From Hypomesus transpacificus (Eukaryota; Chordata; Actinopteri; Osmeriformes; Osmeridae), in assembly GCF_021917145.1 (NCBI RefSeq), contig NC_061073.1:15287507-15351506 (forward strand): a DNA stretch of 64,000 bases, given 5' to 3'. The notes under the pieces were generated by a model that had not been told where the DNA came from, searched no databases, and saw nothing but the letters and a program-made list of their open reading frames with translations. Below are positions 22,592-36,200 of the stretch, piece by piece (position 1 is the first letter of the stretch; each line of letters starts with the position of its first letter). Position numbers and translations under genes: made by a program.

Positions 22592-25136
22592 ATGAAAGCT
22601 GCATACATCCTTCTGTACACTACAGCATCGATTCTGATGGTTAGTGCCACTCTGTCAAAAACGGATGCCAAGAAGCCCCCCAAAACTCAGGAACCAGAGG
22701 TGAGGTCGTACTAAACATTAAACTAAGCACAACAATCACTAAATTGTTGATTGCATTTAATTCTGTAATAGGGCTGGAAACCCTGGTTACAGCAATGGAA
22801 AATTAGGCCATTCATATTCATGACCAACTTGTCCATAAGTTGTGTTTCAACTTACTCATAATGATAAATGCTGTGTTAACAATAGGTATTTTATGTTGTA
22901 GACATCAACAGCTGAGTATGCAGTATTGGAGAGAGGCCTCGTTGTTTCAGACGCACAATGGAGAGACATCGTGAGGGAGGAGAAGAGATACTGTACCCAG
23001 GTTAAGCGTTCATTCCAAGGACCAGTTCTTGGATTCATTACCCCTGTAAGTCTGTAATCACATCTGATTATATCTACTCCCTGACCCTTTACCATCCAGT
23101 TGACAGTTATGAACAGAATTCCAAACTGTTGTATTGAGGATAACCACACAAGGTGTGTTGTCTAAACGTATTGCACAACATAGTAACATTTAAACGAAAA
23201 TAACTTGTTTGCCCCGTATCTTATACATTTCTCCCCTCCAGTGGAACTCCCATGGGTATGACTTAGCAAAGACGTTTGGCCCTAAGCTTACATCTGTCTC
23301 TCCTGTTTGGTTACAACTTCGTCGCCGGGGACCAGAAAGCTTTCATATTACTGGCCTTCACGATCATGACCCAGGTATTGAATATTGTGTTGTTCAACGT
23401 TTTGCTTTACAGTATTTCTAACTATTAAAGTCTAAAACAGGATTTACCCCATATTCTACATCAATTACCCCATAGGCTGGGTCAAAGCAGTGAAAAAGTC
23501 TAATAGAAAAATCAAGATGGGTAAGTGGATTTTCTGGATATTTCATGTATTTCTTACGATCACCAGTGGTCATGTGACCAGTGGTCTACTCTATGTTCAG
23601 CCTCTGGCTCAGGCTCTCCTTGTCCCTCACTCTAGTTCCCCGTCTGTTGTTTGATGGATGGTCGTACGAGGACTACATGAGTGTGCTAGATAGCGAGGAT
23701 GAAATTGAGGAGCTTGGAAGTGAAATGGTGGATGTGGCAGAGGTAACGAGGGACTCAAACTAACATCATTTGTTGATACATGTCAAGTGAATGAGTCATC
23801 CGTTATGTTACAGTTTAGTCACTTAAATGTGCTCATGCTATTTTGTTATCCTAATTACTTTGTTTTTGAAGACGGAAGGCTTCGATGGCTATACACTTGA
23901 ATTATGGAGTCAATTGGGTGGAAACAAGAGGAAGTATGAAACATAATTCTGATCTCCTTCTATTCATAAGTTATAGAACATACAGGTATACATCTAATAC
24001 TATAAATATCTTCCCCTACAGGGAGCTGGTTCACCTGGTGACACACTTATGTGAGACTTTGAAGGCTAAGAAACTAGACTGTGTGCTTGTCATCCCACCT
24101 GGAGTGACAAGGTACACACCCATCAGATACTGATGTCACAGCCTGATTAACATAACCTAACTTCATCTCACCACTGTAATTTGATCTCACCACTGTAATC
24201 AGTTCAGGACAGCCAGGCATGTTTGGCAGGGCGGAGTTTGACCAGTTGGCTCCTGTAGTGGATGGATTCAGCCTCATGACTTACGACTACTCAACTTCGG
24301 GCCAGTAAGAGAAACATGTTATTGCTGAACACCATGCAGTGTCCAAAATATCAGTTTTTGGAAACGTATAGCAGCTAAATTAAGATTTGCTCCATCTCTT
24401 AGTCCAGGTCCAAGTTCACCACTGCCCTGGATGAGAGATTGTGTGTTCCAGTTGTCGCCAGGCTCCCATTGGAGACACAAGATTCTGCTCGGACTCAACT
24501 TGTATGGCTTGGATTTCTCTAGTCAAGGAGCAGAACCTATCCTAGGGGGCAGGTGAATACCACTTTGTACCTCACTATGTAGTACCTTGCCGTTTTTTTC
24601 TTGTGAGCAAGTCTCACCTGAATTTTACTCTTGATCCTTTGTCTGCTTCTGCAGGTACATTGAGATGTTGAAAGAGCTGAAACCAAGGCTCCTTTGGGAT
24701 GAGCAGGCTGGAGAACATTACTTCAGTTTCAAGAGGTATGTGCACTTCCATTATATTTCGAATAAGAAGTTGTCAGGATGGTCATTCCTGGATTTCTTAT
24801 TAAACAGTAGCATTCCCATTTGGAATGAAGCAGAGCGAGCAATTTCTGATATCCACTGAATGTGACAAAATTTTTATAACTTATTCCAGGAGCAATGGAA
24901 TTAAGCATATCGTCTATTACCCAACACTGAAGGTAAGACTATGTTTAAACCCCATGCATATACACTCCCGTCCATATTTTCTCCCAACATTAACAACTTG
25001 ATTTCTGCACTTAAATAGCTTTTCTATTTCTTTACAGTCTATCCACCTACGGATCGCATTGGCCACAGAACTAGGCACAGGCATTTCCATGTGGGAATTA
25101 GGACAAGGACTTGACTATTTCTATGACCTTTTATGA
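22592..25136 (+). CDS. chid1: CHID1, chitinase domain-containing protein 1 (SI-CLP)
   Basis: Secreted or lysosomal GH18-fold lectin that binds saccharides and, in mammals, stabilin-1. Twelve exons (22592-22699, 22902-23045, 23242-23374, 23476-23520, 23636-23742, 23872-23933, 24022-24111, 24203-24304, 24403-24552, 24655-24735, 24890-24932, 25038-25136) give 387 residues (human 393). There is an N-terminal signal peptide ([18 protein letters not shown]). The GH18 barrel shows [10 protein letters not shown] at the catalytic strand, [23 protein letters not shown] and the family ending [14 protein letters not shown]. It lies head to head with IGHMBP2 and tail to tail with GATD1. In human, CHID1, CD151 and CRACR2B cluster in 11p15.5. 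Confidence 0.97.
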
Positions 25137-25473
25137 GAAAAAAGATAATTACTCAAAATGGACATAGAGCATGGCCACATCCCTGGTCGATTGAACACTA
25201 GCATGTGGATGTTCTACTGTTTCTCAACTATCAAGTCGTTTTTACTAAACCATCAGCAAAGAAGAAAATATAAGGAGTCTGGAGTTATACACAGCACCTC
25301 TGCTGGGAGTCCTTACTGAAAAGATGAAACTGAACTCTGGAATCAGAAACAGGCTGGGCCAGTTAATTATCAATCAACATTGCTGTTCTTATACTGTGGC
25401 ATGGAAGAGGTTCATGATCTGTACTCTGTATAATGTGAGTGTGCTTCTTGGATTTGTTTAAAAAAACAATGGA

Positions 25474-25479
25474 AATAAA
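25474..25479 (+). terminator. poly(A) signal AATAAA of CHID1
   Basis: AATAAA lies about 340 bases after the CHID1 stop, followed by an A run. The rest of 25137-26022 is CHID1 3' UTR and the convergent gap to GATD1; I see no gene or known repeat in it. Confidence 0.6.
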
Positions 25480-26022
25480 TAAGCAATACAGAACTCGAAG
25501 TAAAAAAAAAAATTTGATGTTATGTTCCTCTACAGTCATTTCTTTAAAGGATGTAAAAATTACTCGGACAAAAATATTTTTAAAATGTGGTTTAAGATAC
25601 AAAGTTAATGCAACCAGATTCGAGCGTACTAGATCTTCTGCCACTGATGTGGGTCAGCGTGCAAAATGCGTCCAGTTGCAACACATTTATGAGTGGAGGA
25701 AATTTAAGAAATGTACAAGACAAATAGAAAATATACAGCTGCTGCATATGATTATGAATCATTCATAACATTTCTGAGAAACTGCAATTATAATCATTGT
25801 TTTCTTAGTGCTGAATTTGTTTTATAATTAACTATTTAAAGGTTGTGAAAGGTGACCAAATCTGCTCCATGGGTTGCTTGCAACCATTAACAATGATGTC
25901 TGTCTCACTATATACCCTGCCTAGAAGCTTCCTGGATGGGTGTCTGTCACATGACTGGAATGTAACAATGGCGTTGCCCTCTTTTTAGCTGTTAAAACTT
26001 GCCTTACATATAGCTACAAAAT

Positions 26023-27777
26023 TCACTTGCAATTACAGAGCAGAATAAGATTATTTACAGAAAGTGATGTTGACTGAATATTCTGACCAGTTACCAGGTG
26101 TCGATCTATAACTACATGAATGGCATCTTCTTTACTGGCTGTGAGGGGAAAAAAGACAAGCTTTAATATTCATAGTAATTCAACTTTATAATCAAAGTTA
26201 AAAACAAACTACTAGTGTCTTTATCTTACCTGTGTATGATCCACCACTGTCTTTGACAAAGTCCTCCACTATAAGTGGCAGGTTAGCAAAGTCTGGACTA
26301 CGCACTAGCTCAAACACAGAGGGCTGTGGAAAGGATACAGAACAATAAGAGTTATAATGGGTAACATTATCAAATTCAAATATGAGAAACAGTACCCTCA
26401 ATTATTCCTTATTATATCTTCCACGCTTTTTGTTTGTTTTCCAGTGGTTTCATAAAAGAATCCAATCAGAAAGGCCCACTTTAAGATGTTATTATTATTA
26501 TAACCCTTGTTGTTCTGCACAATATCTAGAAAAACAGCTGTATTTTACAAAGAGAAAACAAAATCACACGAAAATACATAATGTGAATGATCCAACCCAT
26601 TCCATAAACACAAACCCCAGTGAGACTGTAGTCGCTGAAGATCCACTTCTGACCCTCTGTGGCACAGCAGAGAGAGGACACCCCCTGTCCAACTGCACAC
26701 ACAGGCTCTGGAGGTCACATAAATTGGACAGTTTCATGATGTAGTTGAATCCAGCCATTGTTATGAAACTGTAATTGAAATTGATTTACAGAATGGCTAA
26801 TTACAGTTACGTTCAGTGTTTAAACTCACTTTGTTGAGAGGTGAAGTGTGTGAGGATCCTTGCCATAGAGCCACTATGGGCCAGGTCATTAAGTGCCCCT
26901 GGGCAGTCTGGGATCAGCAGTGCTTGGTAACGGGCACCTGAAACACGGCATCAGGACACTGACTTCTAAATACGAAAACCATGTTGACTGATTTTAACGC
27001 TAATTGATATGATCAATACCGGAAATCCGCTTCCCTAAAGCACTAGTCCCTATCAAAACAGAATCTCACCATCTATTGACTCTAGTTTAGCTGGTGTTGC
27101 GTATGACTTAGCACTGAAGTCTTGCACCCATCTAGCTGTGCTTTCATCTATCCCAACAAAGTCAATGGGCTTCCCCTGTAGCAAAGACAACAAGAAACTA
27201 CTTAATTGTTACATTATTATAAATTTACGTCGACTTGGATTAAAACGGCTGTTCAATGAACGCAGTATTTTTGTGACATGTCCTCACCCCCGGTGTAGCC
27301 GTCTGTATGTTGAAAACTGGGCTGCAAAGACTGAATGACTGAAGGAATGAACGGGCTGACACACCTAAAGACAAAGAACTATGGTAATCAAAGGAATAAA
27401 ACATGCAAAGATCTCTTAATCCAGGAGCATTTAACTGCACCACTGTATTTAATTATAAACAACAGCTGAAAGTGGCAAGCAGTTCAGCTTTTATCAGACC
27501 TACGACAAAAGGTAATAGCAGTTGTTTAGTCCGACTGAACCATAATTCATGATACATGCCAATTGCCTACAATGCCTATACAGTATACATCTAGTTGCAA
27601 GCACTTCAGGGTAAAGCTATGTTGCTAGGAGCAAGCACCCACCCAGCAGTTTTGCTGGATGTGCGTATAAAGGACAGTGACAGGAAAGGTATTGCTTATC
27701 ATTTTGTTTATTACGTAGCAAATCTTACCTTGGGCTGCAGCACTTCCTACTATTAAACAAGTGGGTTTTGAGGACAT
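26023..27777 (-). CDS. gatd1: GATD1 (PDDC1), glutamine amidotransferase-like class 1 domain protein
   Basis: Member of the DJ-1/PfpI superfamily with no firmly known reaction. Seven exons on the minus strand (27777-27729, 27364-27288, 27175-27070, 26937-26830, 26707-26616, 26323-26230, 26138-26023) give 213 residues in consistent phase. Family signatures are [57 protein letters not shown] and DRHLVTGQN. Human GATD1 has GHG where this protein has GQG after the cysteine. It is convergent with CHID1 and upstream in tandem with nothing closer than CD151, whose 3' end is about 850 bp away. GATD1 is also in human 11p15.5. Confidence 0.95.
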
Positions 27778-28631
27778 TTTGATATTTTATCAAGCCCTTT
27801 GGAAACCTGGGTTCAAACGAGGCCCCCGAGGTGAAATTAAACAGGAAGTCGCATGACTATCCAAAAATTTCAGAATCCTTTCAAAATAAAAGTATTTAAA
27901 AGGTTAGGATACTGTCTATGGATAGGATTAGAGTTAATAAAGATTTTGATATTTGTCGTTACAAAGTTACATTATTTTGGTGGATTTTAAGTTACTGGAG
28001 GTTGTAAGAAACGAAATTCGTAGTCCATAAGAAAAAAATAAAACAATAAAAAGTTAAGTGCTAGTTTTCCCCATTTCAGATTTGTTTCAAACGCAGCCGA
28101 GTTAAAAAAAAAGAGTCAGGTTCGAGTTCAGAACATTTTAATATAAAACACATCGCCGGAACGGGCCAGGTGCCAAATCGGATATGCAATCCCACCTTTT
28201 GCTTCAAGCTGAGGCGCTCCAGTCATGGAGCTAATATAACGGCTCCAGTAGAGGTGGAGGCATGCTTGAAACTGTGGCTAGGCGTTTGCACAATAAATCA
28301 TTAGTGACAATTGACAAAAGACGTCAAGCAAGAAAAAAACTAAGCTATTTTTAATAAGGTCATACTTAAAATATCATTAGATAGTTGGGGCAAACATTTT
28401 GGAAAAGAAAACATGCAATGCTACTGTATTTCACAATAGAACACTGGCTATCCAGCAGCCAGCTAGGGTTAGTTTGATCATTTTATAAAAATATTTGATG
28501 ATGTAGTTAAGGGTGGGGTTGAGATTAATTCAATCAGGGAACGCACTGCTGATCTTAACCCATCTGTTGGCAATAGCACAAATATCTAAAACATTTGGCA
28601 AAAATATTTTCACTTCTGAATGCTTCCAGAT
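27778..28631. other. GATD1 promoter region and CD151 3' UTR
   Basis: AT-rich DNA between the GATD1 start and the CD151 stop, both genes on the minus strand. It must contain the GATD1 promoter and the CD151 3' UTR. No coding exon or repeat family was recognised. Confidence 0.4.
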
Positions 28632-31338
28632 TTAGTATGGCTCCTCCTTTAGATTTCGATAAAGGCAGCAAGTAAACATCATCCCAATAAGCTGAAAGAC
28701 AGAGAGAGACACATCACCACAGCTATAATTTCATTGTGCTCTCATTTCAACACACGCAGAACAGTGAAAGCGATACGTGGAATTTTACCTGAAGAAAAGC
28801 AATTCCTATACCCACTGCACCAAGGATCTGCAATTGACTCAGGATGAATTCCTCTAACTTGGTGATGCAACCTCCCTAAAAGTTTACAAAAATCACAATT
28901 GTCAAAGAGGACATTCAAAGTCAGTCACCTGACAGATCCCAAATGGTCAACTCACCTCCACATTATAAATATTGCTGGGATGGTCCCTGCGACCACAGTG
29001 GTCACTGGGGGTTTTGCAGCAGCTGTCAGGGACCAGCCTGTCATTCGGTGCTGCCTGAATCCACACACTGGCTGACCAGTCAGAAGAGTTGTTACTGCCA
29101 CAACACTTGAACTGAGAAACATAGGACAGAGAGGATAGAATATATCTAAACTTACATTAACATTAGCATTTACATATGCCAAGCAGGCAGTTTTAAGGTC
29201 TCAACATTCAAAATTGAAAGCATTACAGTGTGAAATACTCTGTACCTCTTGTTGAAGCTTGTCTACTGCTTGGGTGATGCTCTCTTCACCGGGCTGGTGA
29301 TATTTCATCACCATTGTTTCCTTCAGGTTTTGTTTCAGCTGTTCATCCAACTATGCAGACACAAGCACAGGGCCGATTACCACCACTGCTAACAAGACTC
29401 ATCATACACACTGACAAGCATACTGACACTGAATGTCCCATCCGGTAGTAAAGGCAACATTCCCTTCCCTCTTGTAAATATTGTTTATGGTCAAGTTGCT
29501 ATTTTTTTCCATTCCACCATACCTGTCCAATGACTACAAAAGGGTCAGAATATATGAGACACAAAAATATTCCACTCCCACTCTCTCCACCCCCTCCCCT
29601 GCCTACCCCTCATCAATCATAAGCATTCTTAGTACAGTTTCAAATGACAGAACACGAAAAAAGAGAAAGAAATATGACAGAGAAATAGTTTGACACCAGG
29701 TTGAAATAGGTGACAGCAGACTATTTTACCTGATGGCATAGAGGGAAACACTGGAGTAAGAAAGGGGGGAAGAAAGAAAGATAATGAAAATAAGGGAACT
29801 CAAAGAGAATGGAGAGCATGCAAACATACAAGAAGGAATGAGAACATATGAATTGTAGGGTCACATTCTCAATGAATTAAAGTGTGAGAGTGAAGAATCT
29901 TTTCATCGTTACTTGTGCATGCAAGGTACATGCTAAGGTACTAAACATCAAAGGGATCCATATTGTATATAGCCTTTATATACATTTATATTTAGAGATG
30001 TAGGGTGATAGTTGATGTGAGGTGATATTTGACAGAATGTAGCATTTTATAGTGAATATTAGAGATTTTGTATTTATTTATTTACTTACCTCCTGGTAGT
30101 TGATATATGCCAGCACCCCAGCTGTAATTTCCAACAGGAAAATACAGAGCAACAAAACAAGGTACTGTAAAGGAAAGAGAGAGTGACAGGCAGATCTTAA
30201 TAAAACATGCAGGTATCAAGAAGCAGCTGTATGTTTGTTTGTGTCAGTGAAGTAGTCATACTCAAATGACGTAGAAAAACATTGTTGCAGCATTGTAATA
30301 AGAATAGTGATATTTTGAGCACTATTTCGAGTTGTGATTATGTATCTACCATGACAAAAATGCAGAAATGATGTGCACCAAAAGGGCATGAGGAATATTA
30401 AAATAGATAATTCATCACAGAGAGCCTGGAGTATTTATATCACTATTTCTCTTTCTGTCTCTCACGATCCCACCCAGAAGTCCTAGTGCCTGCCTGTGAT
30501 GCCGCTCATTCCTCTGGCGTGAGTCACTTTCTAAATTTGACCTCTTAAAGATACACCCAAGCCAGTATACTCTGTTATGTCTGACACTACTGTGTGCTCA
30601 CCTGAGGGCATTACCTGTACTGTATACAAGAGTACCAGCCAACACAGCAATGACTTCTGAACAACAAGGATCCCAAAATCCCCAAAGGCTTAACCTTTAA
30701 TACGTATAAACTCAAACCAGACTGTGTACATGTAAACACATACGTTCATATGTAAAAACACACACATAACTTTAAATTGTTGGCATTTCCGATGGTTAAA
30801 TTGTATTCATTTTCATCATGTGATTGTGCATGTGTCATTGTGTGGGGAGTATTGGGGTACATACAGTTTACACGTCATGTGAGTCCTCTCTTACCACTAT
30901 CAGAAGACTCTTCATCTCCTTCAGAGTGGCACAGCACCCTATAATCCCTGTCATTATAACGATGGCCCCAGCAGCTATCAAGATGTAGGCGGAAATGGAG
31001 TAGTAGCTGGAGCTGAGTAGACTGATATAGTCACTCTTCTCCACCATGGTCCACACTCCCACTGCCATAACAGCTCCACCTGCCAGCTAACACAACACAG
31101 TGCTATCTCTCAGTTCAATTCAAACCAGATGATCGAAGAAAAGGCATCGTAAAACACAGAGAAGTTTGCAATAACAGGAACATGCAGTTCCTGGTACCAC
31201 TAAAAGTACACGAAACAAGGCTGTGCATAAGGCAGGAGTGTAGAGAAGCGAACTCACCCAGAAAAGAAGGTTAAAGGTGAACAGAAGATATTTTAGACAT
31301 ATTGTCCCACAGCTGTTAGTTTTTTCCTCAAGCACCAT
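28632..31338 (-). CDS. cd151: CD151-like tetraspanin
   Basis: Four-pass membrane protein that organises laminin-binding integrins. Seven coding exons (31338-31258, 31086-30895, 30164-30090, 29350-29246, 29111-28956, 28875-28789, 28691-28632) give 251 residues (human CD151 253). The N-terminus [19 protein letters not shown] leads into TM1. TM2 and TM3 follow ([40 protein letters not shown]). The large extracellular loop carries [18 protein letters not shown] and a later Cys; TM4 leads to [12 protein letters not shown]. The human QRD integrin-contact motif reads RRD here. A non-coding first exon probably lies at about 32531-32780. TSPAN11 is the nearest alternative, but the neighbours CHID1, GATD1 and CRACR2B support CD151. 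Confidence 0.92.
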
Positions 31339-32530
31339 CCTAAAAGGAAGAGAATGTTCATTAGCAGTCATTAAAAACAGGTTATCATGCTGATTTACAG
31401 AAGGTCCGGTTGCACAGAACAAATTAAAGATGCAAGGGCATAGGTTTGGTGTGAATGATGGTGGAGACAAATATGTTTTATCACCCTAGATGCTAACATG
31501 ACCTCTGCCCTGACTGGTCACTGATAGGGACCCTAAGTCTGCCCCAAGACATATGCCTATGGGCACATATATGGGTATACAGTTCACAGACCTGAGTTTA
31601 CATTGAAGCCCACTCTAGAGACTTAACACGTGATGCTTTCATTTCTACCCATATCCAGTTCAGTCACAGTAGAGTTAAGATTATGATTGCATGACTACCC
31701 TGGACATGACAGTAAGTCTATTTAAAATAGTCTAATTATCTGGTCACGGTGGTTCTTGGGTTACAATATCTACATTGTAAGTGATATATTTTTATGAGAA
31801 AATTAAACCATGTTTTAACCAAGAATGCACTCAGAGCCTTCAAGTTATTTTAGCAAAATATTTATGGGACATGAAGAACACAGATGTGAAAGAAAAAAAA
31901 AATCATTTGATTTTAAACATCTAACAGCATGATCATTAAGTAGCGTACCGTAAACATAATCTGAAGTATTTGAAAGCATGCAAAAGGTTGTCATTGTGCA
32001 AAGGAGTGAGCCCTGATAAATTGCATGTTGTAAGGGGAATATATACATTTACAACTTGTCTCATATGCCAACCAGCAGCGATATATATATGTCTGCTGTC
32101 TCAGTAACTTTAACCTGGCATCCCAAAACACTTATACTAAATGAAGACACACTGTCAGACACCTGTCCCAACTGAAGATTAGTCAAATACTGCTTGTTTG
32201 ATTGTTTTTCTATGTCCCTCCCGACAGTTAATTTCAAAATCTTTGAGTTAGCATAGATGGTGGGCCGGAGAAAAACATGGCAGTCAACAATTGGATTTTC
32301 CAACACACATCAAGAGTTACACAAGTGGTCAGGGATCCTGGTCTGACATTAGATTAAAATAATTATTCAAGAGAATATAAAAATATAACCCAAAGACTTC
32401 CAATGATGACTGAAGTTACTAATCAAAACAAAGTGACTTCACTACGTCATATTCTTAATATAACTTGAAACCACTCTTGTGTCATGGAAAATCCTCTGAA
32501 CCCCCGTGTCCCAAAATATTAGCTTCTTAC

Positions 32531-32782
32531 CTGCAGTCACAGCGTGGGCCCTGACCCCTAACAGCTCGTAGCTTATCAGAGTAAGTGTTCCAGTCTCAGT
32601 TGAACCCCGGGGCTTGGTCTGCTGCTCTCTCTGAAGGTTATGGACAACAGTGAGAACTCTTTGCTGACACAGAGACCCAAGCCTGGGCTGCTTTCTGCTT
32701 TTAGCAGTGGGACAAGTCTCACGAGCTAAATCTGGTGCATTGCTGCCATCCGCAGGGCATTCAGTGTACATACTTTAACTGG
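32531..32782 (-). other. probable non-coding first exon of CD151
   Basis: A strong donor (CTGCAG then GTAAGAAG on the minus strand) ends an exon at 32531, and an acceptor CTTTTAG lies just before the CD151 ATG at 31338. The upper limit, near 32780, is a guess. The remaining DNA in 31339-33291 is intron or intergenic and holds a short repeat piece and one SINE. Confidence 0.45.
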
Positions 32783-32837
32783 CTTTTCACCAGAAACTAA
32801 GGCCAATCAAAGTACAAGTGAAAGTTAAGACCTGATT

Positions 32838-32911
32838 GAAGTCAAGTCAAATTTATTTCTATAGCACATTTGTACAAACACACTGTTTTATACAAAGTGC
32901 TGTACAATCAG
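32838..32911 (+). repeat. fragment of a common teleost interspersed repeat
   Basis: The stretch with TCAAATTTATTTCTATAGCA followed by ACAAAGTGCTGTACAATCA resembles a short repeat found very widely in teleost genomes. Family assignment is from memory and would need a repeat library. Confidence 0.45.
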
Positions 32912-32960
32912 CCGAGGGTCAAATAAGGCACCGAAATAACTCAATTGTATATGCAGATAT

Positions 32961-33144
32961 ATTTACATTTAGTAGACACTCTTATCTAGAGCGACTTACA
33001 GTAAGCCCCTAGACATTCCCCCGGGGCAAGTAGGGTGAAGGGCCTTGCCCAAGGACACAGCGCTGTTGCACGGCCAGGAATCGAACCGGCAACCTTCTGA
33101 TTACTAGCCCGACTCCCTAACCGCTCAGCCAACTGACTCCCCTA
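32961..33144 (-). mobile_element. tRNA-derived SINE, copy B, with 13-bp target-site duplication
   Basis: It has the same head, body and tail as the copies at 20122 and 42082, with box B (GGTTCGATTCC) at 33087-33077 on the minus strand. It is flanked by perfect 13-bp direct repeats TATATGCAGATAT at 32948-32960 and 33145-33157, the mark of LINE-driven retroposition. It lies between CRACR2B and CD151. Confidence 0.93.
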
Positions 33145-33291
33145 TATATGCAGATATGATAACATTGCTGTACTTACATAGCCTAATAGGCTATGGATAA
33201 TAAGTGGGTATTAAGATATGAACCTAACCTGTAGTGTCTGCATTTATATAAATATGAAAAGTCCATATGAAAATAATAAAGTTAGAGTTTC

Positions 33292-36200
33292 TTATTGACA
33301 GCAGCCCCCCCTGCTGGTTGAGGGGTCTATCAGCAGAAGCGTGTCCTGACACTGTCGATCCTGCTGGGTAGCCAACAACCTGAAGGAACAAACAGTATAT
33401 ATCATCTCATGGAGGAATGTAAGAATGTTCCCACGTAGCTGATTCACTAAGCATCTGTATAGAGGTGCATGGATGCCCTACCCAGCCAGCTGGGTCATAA
33501 GCTCCTCCATGTTGTAGCCACTCCTGCCACTACACTCATAGAAGACTGCCTGATACTGCTGTAGGAGGCATCACATGCACAGGATGAACAGGATACAGGG
33601 AGTGTCGTGTATACACAGTATTTCAGGATAGGCCTCCAGATTAAATGAAATCGTAAACTCATCGCGTTCCCCCTCACCTCCGCCAATCGCCGGCCTTCTC
33701 TGGTGCTAACCTCTCTCTTTTGAGCATCTGCTGTGTCCAGTTTGTTCCCCAGCAGCATCACAACAGCCCCCTCTGACTTCTTCTCCTATAGAGGAGGGAA
33801 TTGGGGAGAATTGTTTTGAATGTATAATGACAAAATATCATTTTTCAAAACTTGAAAAACACTCTAACATTTTCAAGTTTATAAAATATGCCAAAATACA
33901 TTGGGTTGTTGTTTTTATGCATTTTTATCTTAACTCAGATTTTCTTTATTCTTTTTTTTTACCCTTTCATTAGGTTTTCTTTGAAAGTGCCAAACAAAAA
34001 CATACACTTTAAAGTGAATAAACAACAGGGATATATTATACCTATAGAGTACACCAACCAGAATACATCAATCAGCTATTTCAATCTGACTACCATGACA
34101 CTAACCTGCACCTCGTCCAGCCACCCTCTGACAGCCGTAAAAGAGGGAAAGTGAGTTATGTCATACATGGCGAGGATTCCATCAGCCCTGCGGTAATACT
34201 GCTGGGTGATGCTACGGAACCTAAAAGACAGAAGGACTCAGGCGGTGTAACATCAAAGGTTTTAGACAAGAGTCTAAAAATGTCACATGACCCTTTCTGA
34301 GGTGCATTGGGTTTGTCTAACCTCTCCTGTCCCGCGGTGTCCCACAGCTGGAGGACGATGCTGGACGGACCGAGAGTCACACTCTTCATTTGGAAGTCTA
34401 ACCCTGAGATCAGCACAGCCCAGAATGAGATCATGTCCATCTACAACAGTGAACACACTATGCTGCTCTCATTATCTTACTTACCAACAGTAGCTCTCAT
34501 TGTGTTGGAGAATTGTCCTGTACAGTAATGTTGGATGAAAGAGCTCTTTCCCACTCCTGAGTTACCCAAGAAGACCACCTTAAATACTCGCTGAGGGCAG
34601 GTGACTCTGGCCTGGTTGTATGGGAACAAAATAAACATTGGTGTGGTACATGATTGAGTTTACATCCTTGAACTGTCATCACAAAACACAAGAACGTTTG
34701 ATGAAAGAATTTAGACCAAGATCCGATTCATGACATTCATTGGCTTTAGTGAGTCTGGAGTGTCCCATCATAGTTTTGAAGAATGTACCTGCAATTCACC
34801 AGTCTGCACATCATTGTGACAGCTATTGGTTATATCGCAAGTTGGTAGTCTTCTCTTGGATGTGTTTGGCATGTCACCTGTGTCCTTGTCCGACTGACTG
34901 GATGAACTGAGCAGTCTTTAGAATCAGTGGGACAGAAAATGTGTTATTTACCATAGGACCAACCTTTCACATTTAATATATTCTCAAACTCAACAGATCA
35001 TCCTTTATACAGACCTTTTAAATGGCTTGTCTTCTTGTAAGTAGTTACCTATTATTGAGCCTTTCTTCTGCAAGCGCTTTCTGATATTAGGAATCTATCC
35101 AAGCGTTAATGGGAGATTAGACAGAAAATGTTTTACATTAGTCATTTTGTTTGTTTACAAATCGTTTTGTTTCTGAGAGTGTGTGCAGTATCAGTGTGAA
35201 AGAGAGAAGGGTGAGCGTAAAACAAAAGCGACATTAACAGTTGATAAGGTTTATTCAGCACCAAACTAGTATTCAAAAACATGCTGATAAATCACTAGGT
35301 TCGCTAAGAACAAACCCTAACAAGCTCAGTCGGCAAGGTATCACTCTTGCTACATTGCATAGTATTGTGTATTTTCAGACTTCTTGTTCATAATAAACAA
35401 ACACGTTTTTCTTGATCCGCTAAAGATCAAGCTTGCGAGATCTTGCAAATTTAGCTTAATTTTGTCAGCATCAACATTTTACATTCTCATTTTCAAAATA
35501 TTATTCTTCAAACACTCAATCTCCATAAATAACGCTGCATTCCATTCACATGGAAATAGTATTTCCCTTTTGTTGAAACATTACAGCAAAATTGACCTAC
35601 AGTTTCTGCAAAATTCTTCAGTTCCTCGACTACATGTATTCAGTACAGCCACATGGTATTGTAGTGCTGCTTTACACTGCCATTTTAATTAATGCTCCAA
35701 AAACAGTGTCATAAACGTCATCGTCCTTCCAAACAATAACCATCATCAACAACAAGAAATGGTCAGAGGATGACCTGAAGGGTACCAAACCTCAAAATGG
35801 TCAATAAAAACCATTTCATCTTGAGAGATGCGTTGAGCTAGAATGGGTTTAGGGAGTGCGTCCAGGAAGACCTCGTGTCTCCACAGAAGTATTGAGGGAA
35901 CGGGAGTGGGAGAGGAGATCGCACAGATCGCCTTTGACTAACCCTCTTCTGGGACTGATGTGCATCTTTCTCATCCCGCAGCCTTTGGTTCATATCTCTG
36001 TGAGGAGAGACAGCAGACACATTTAAACATGCACCCTGTCTTTATGACCGATTGACTTTGCTGTAGATACCGATACAAGCTTCCACACATGACGCCACCA
36101 CACCAGACTAACCTCAGTAGCTCCAGTTGTCTCGTCAAGCTGTCTTTCTCCTTCTGCATGTTCTTGGACACTTTCATCACATTTCTGGAGGATTAAGACA

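Noticed and set aside
24150-24202. Duplicated TCTCACCACTGTAAT before a CHID1 exon, perhaps an alternative acceptor
   Set aside because: Only the second copy ends in AG at a usable place, so it is a small local duplication without a clear effect.
33061-33144. tRNA-like sequence with A and B boxes
   Set aside because: It is the head of a SINE with target-site duplications, not a functional tRNA gene.
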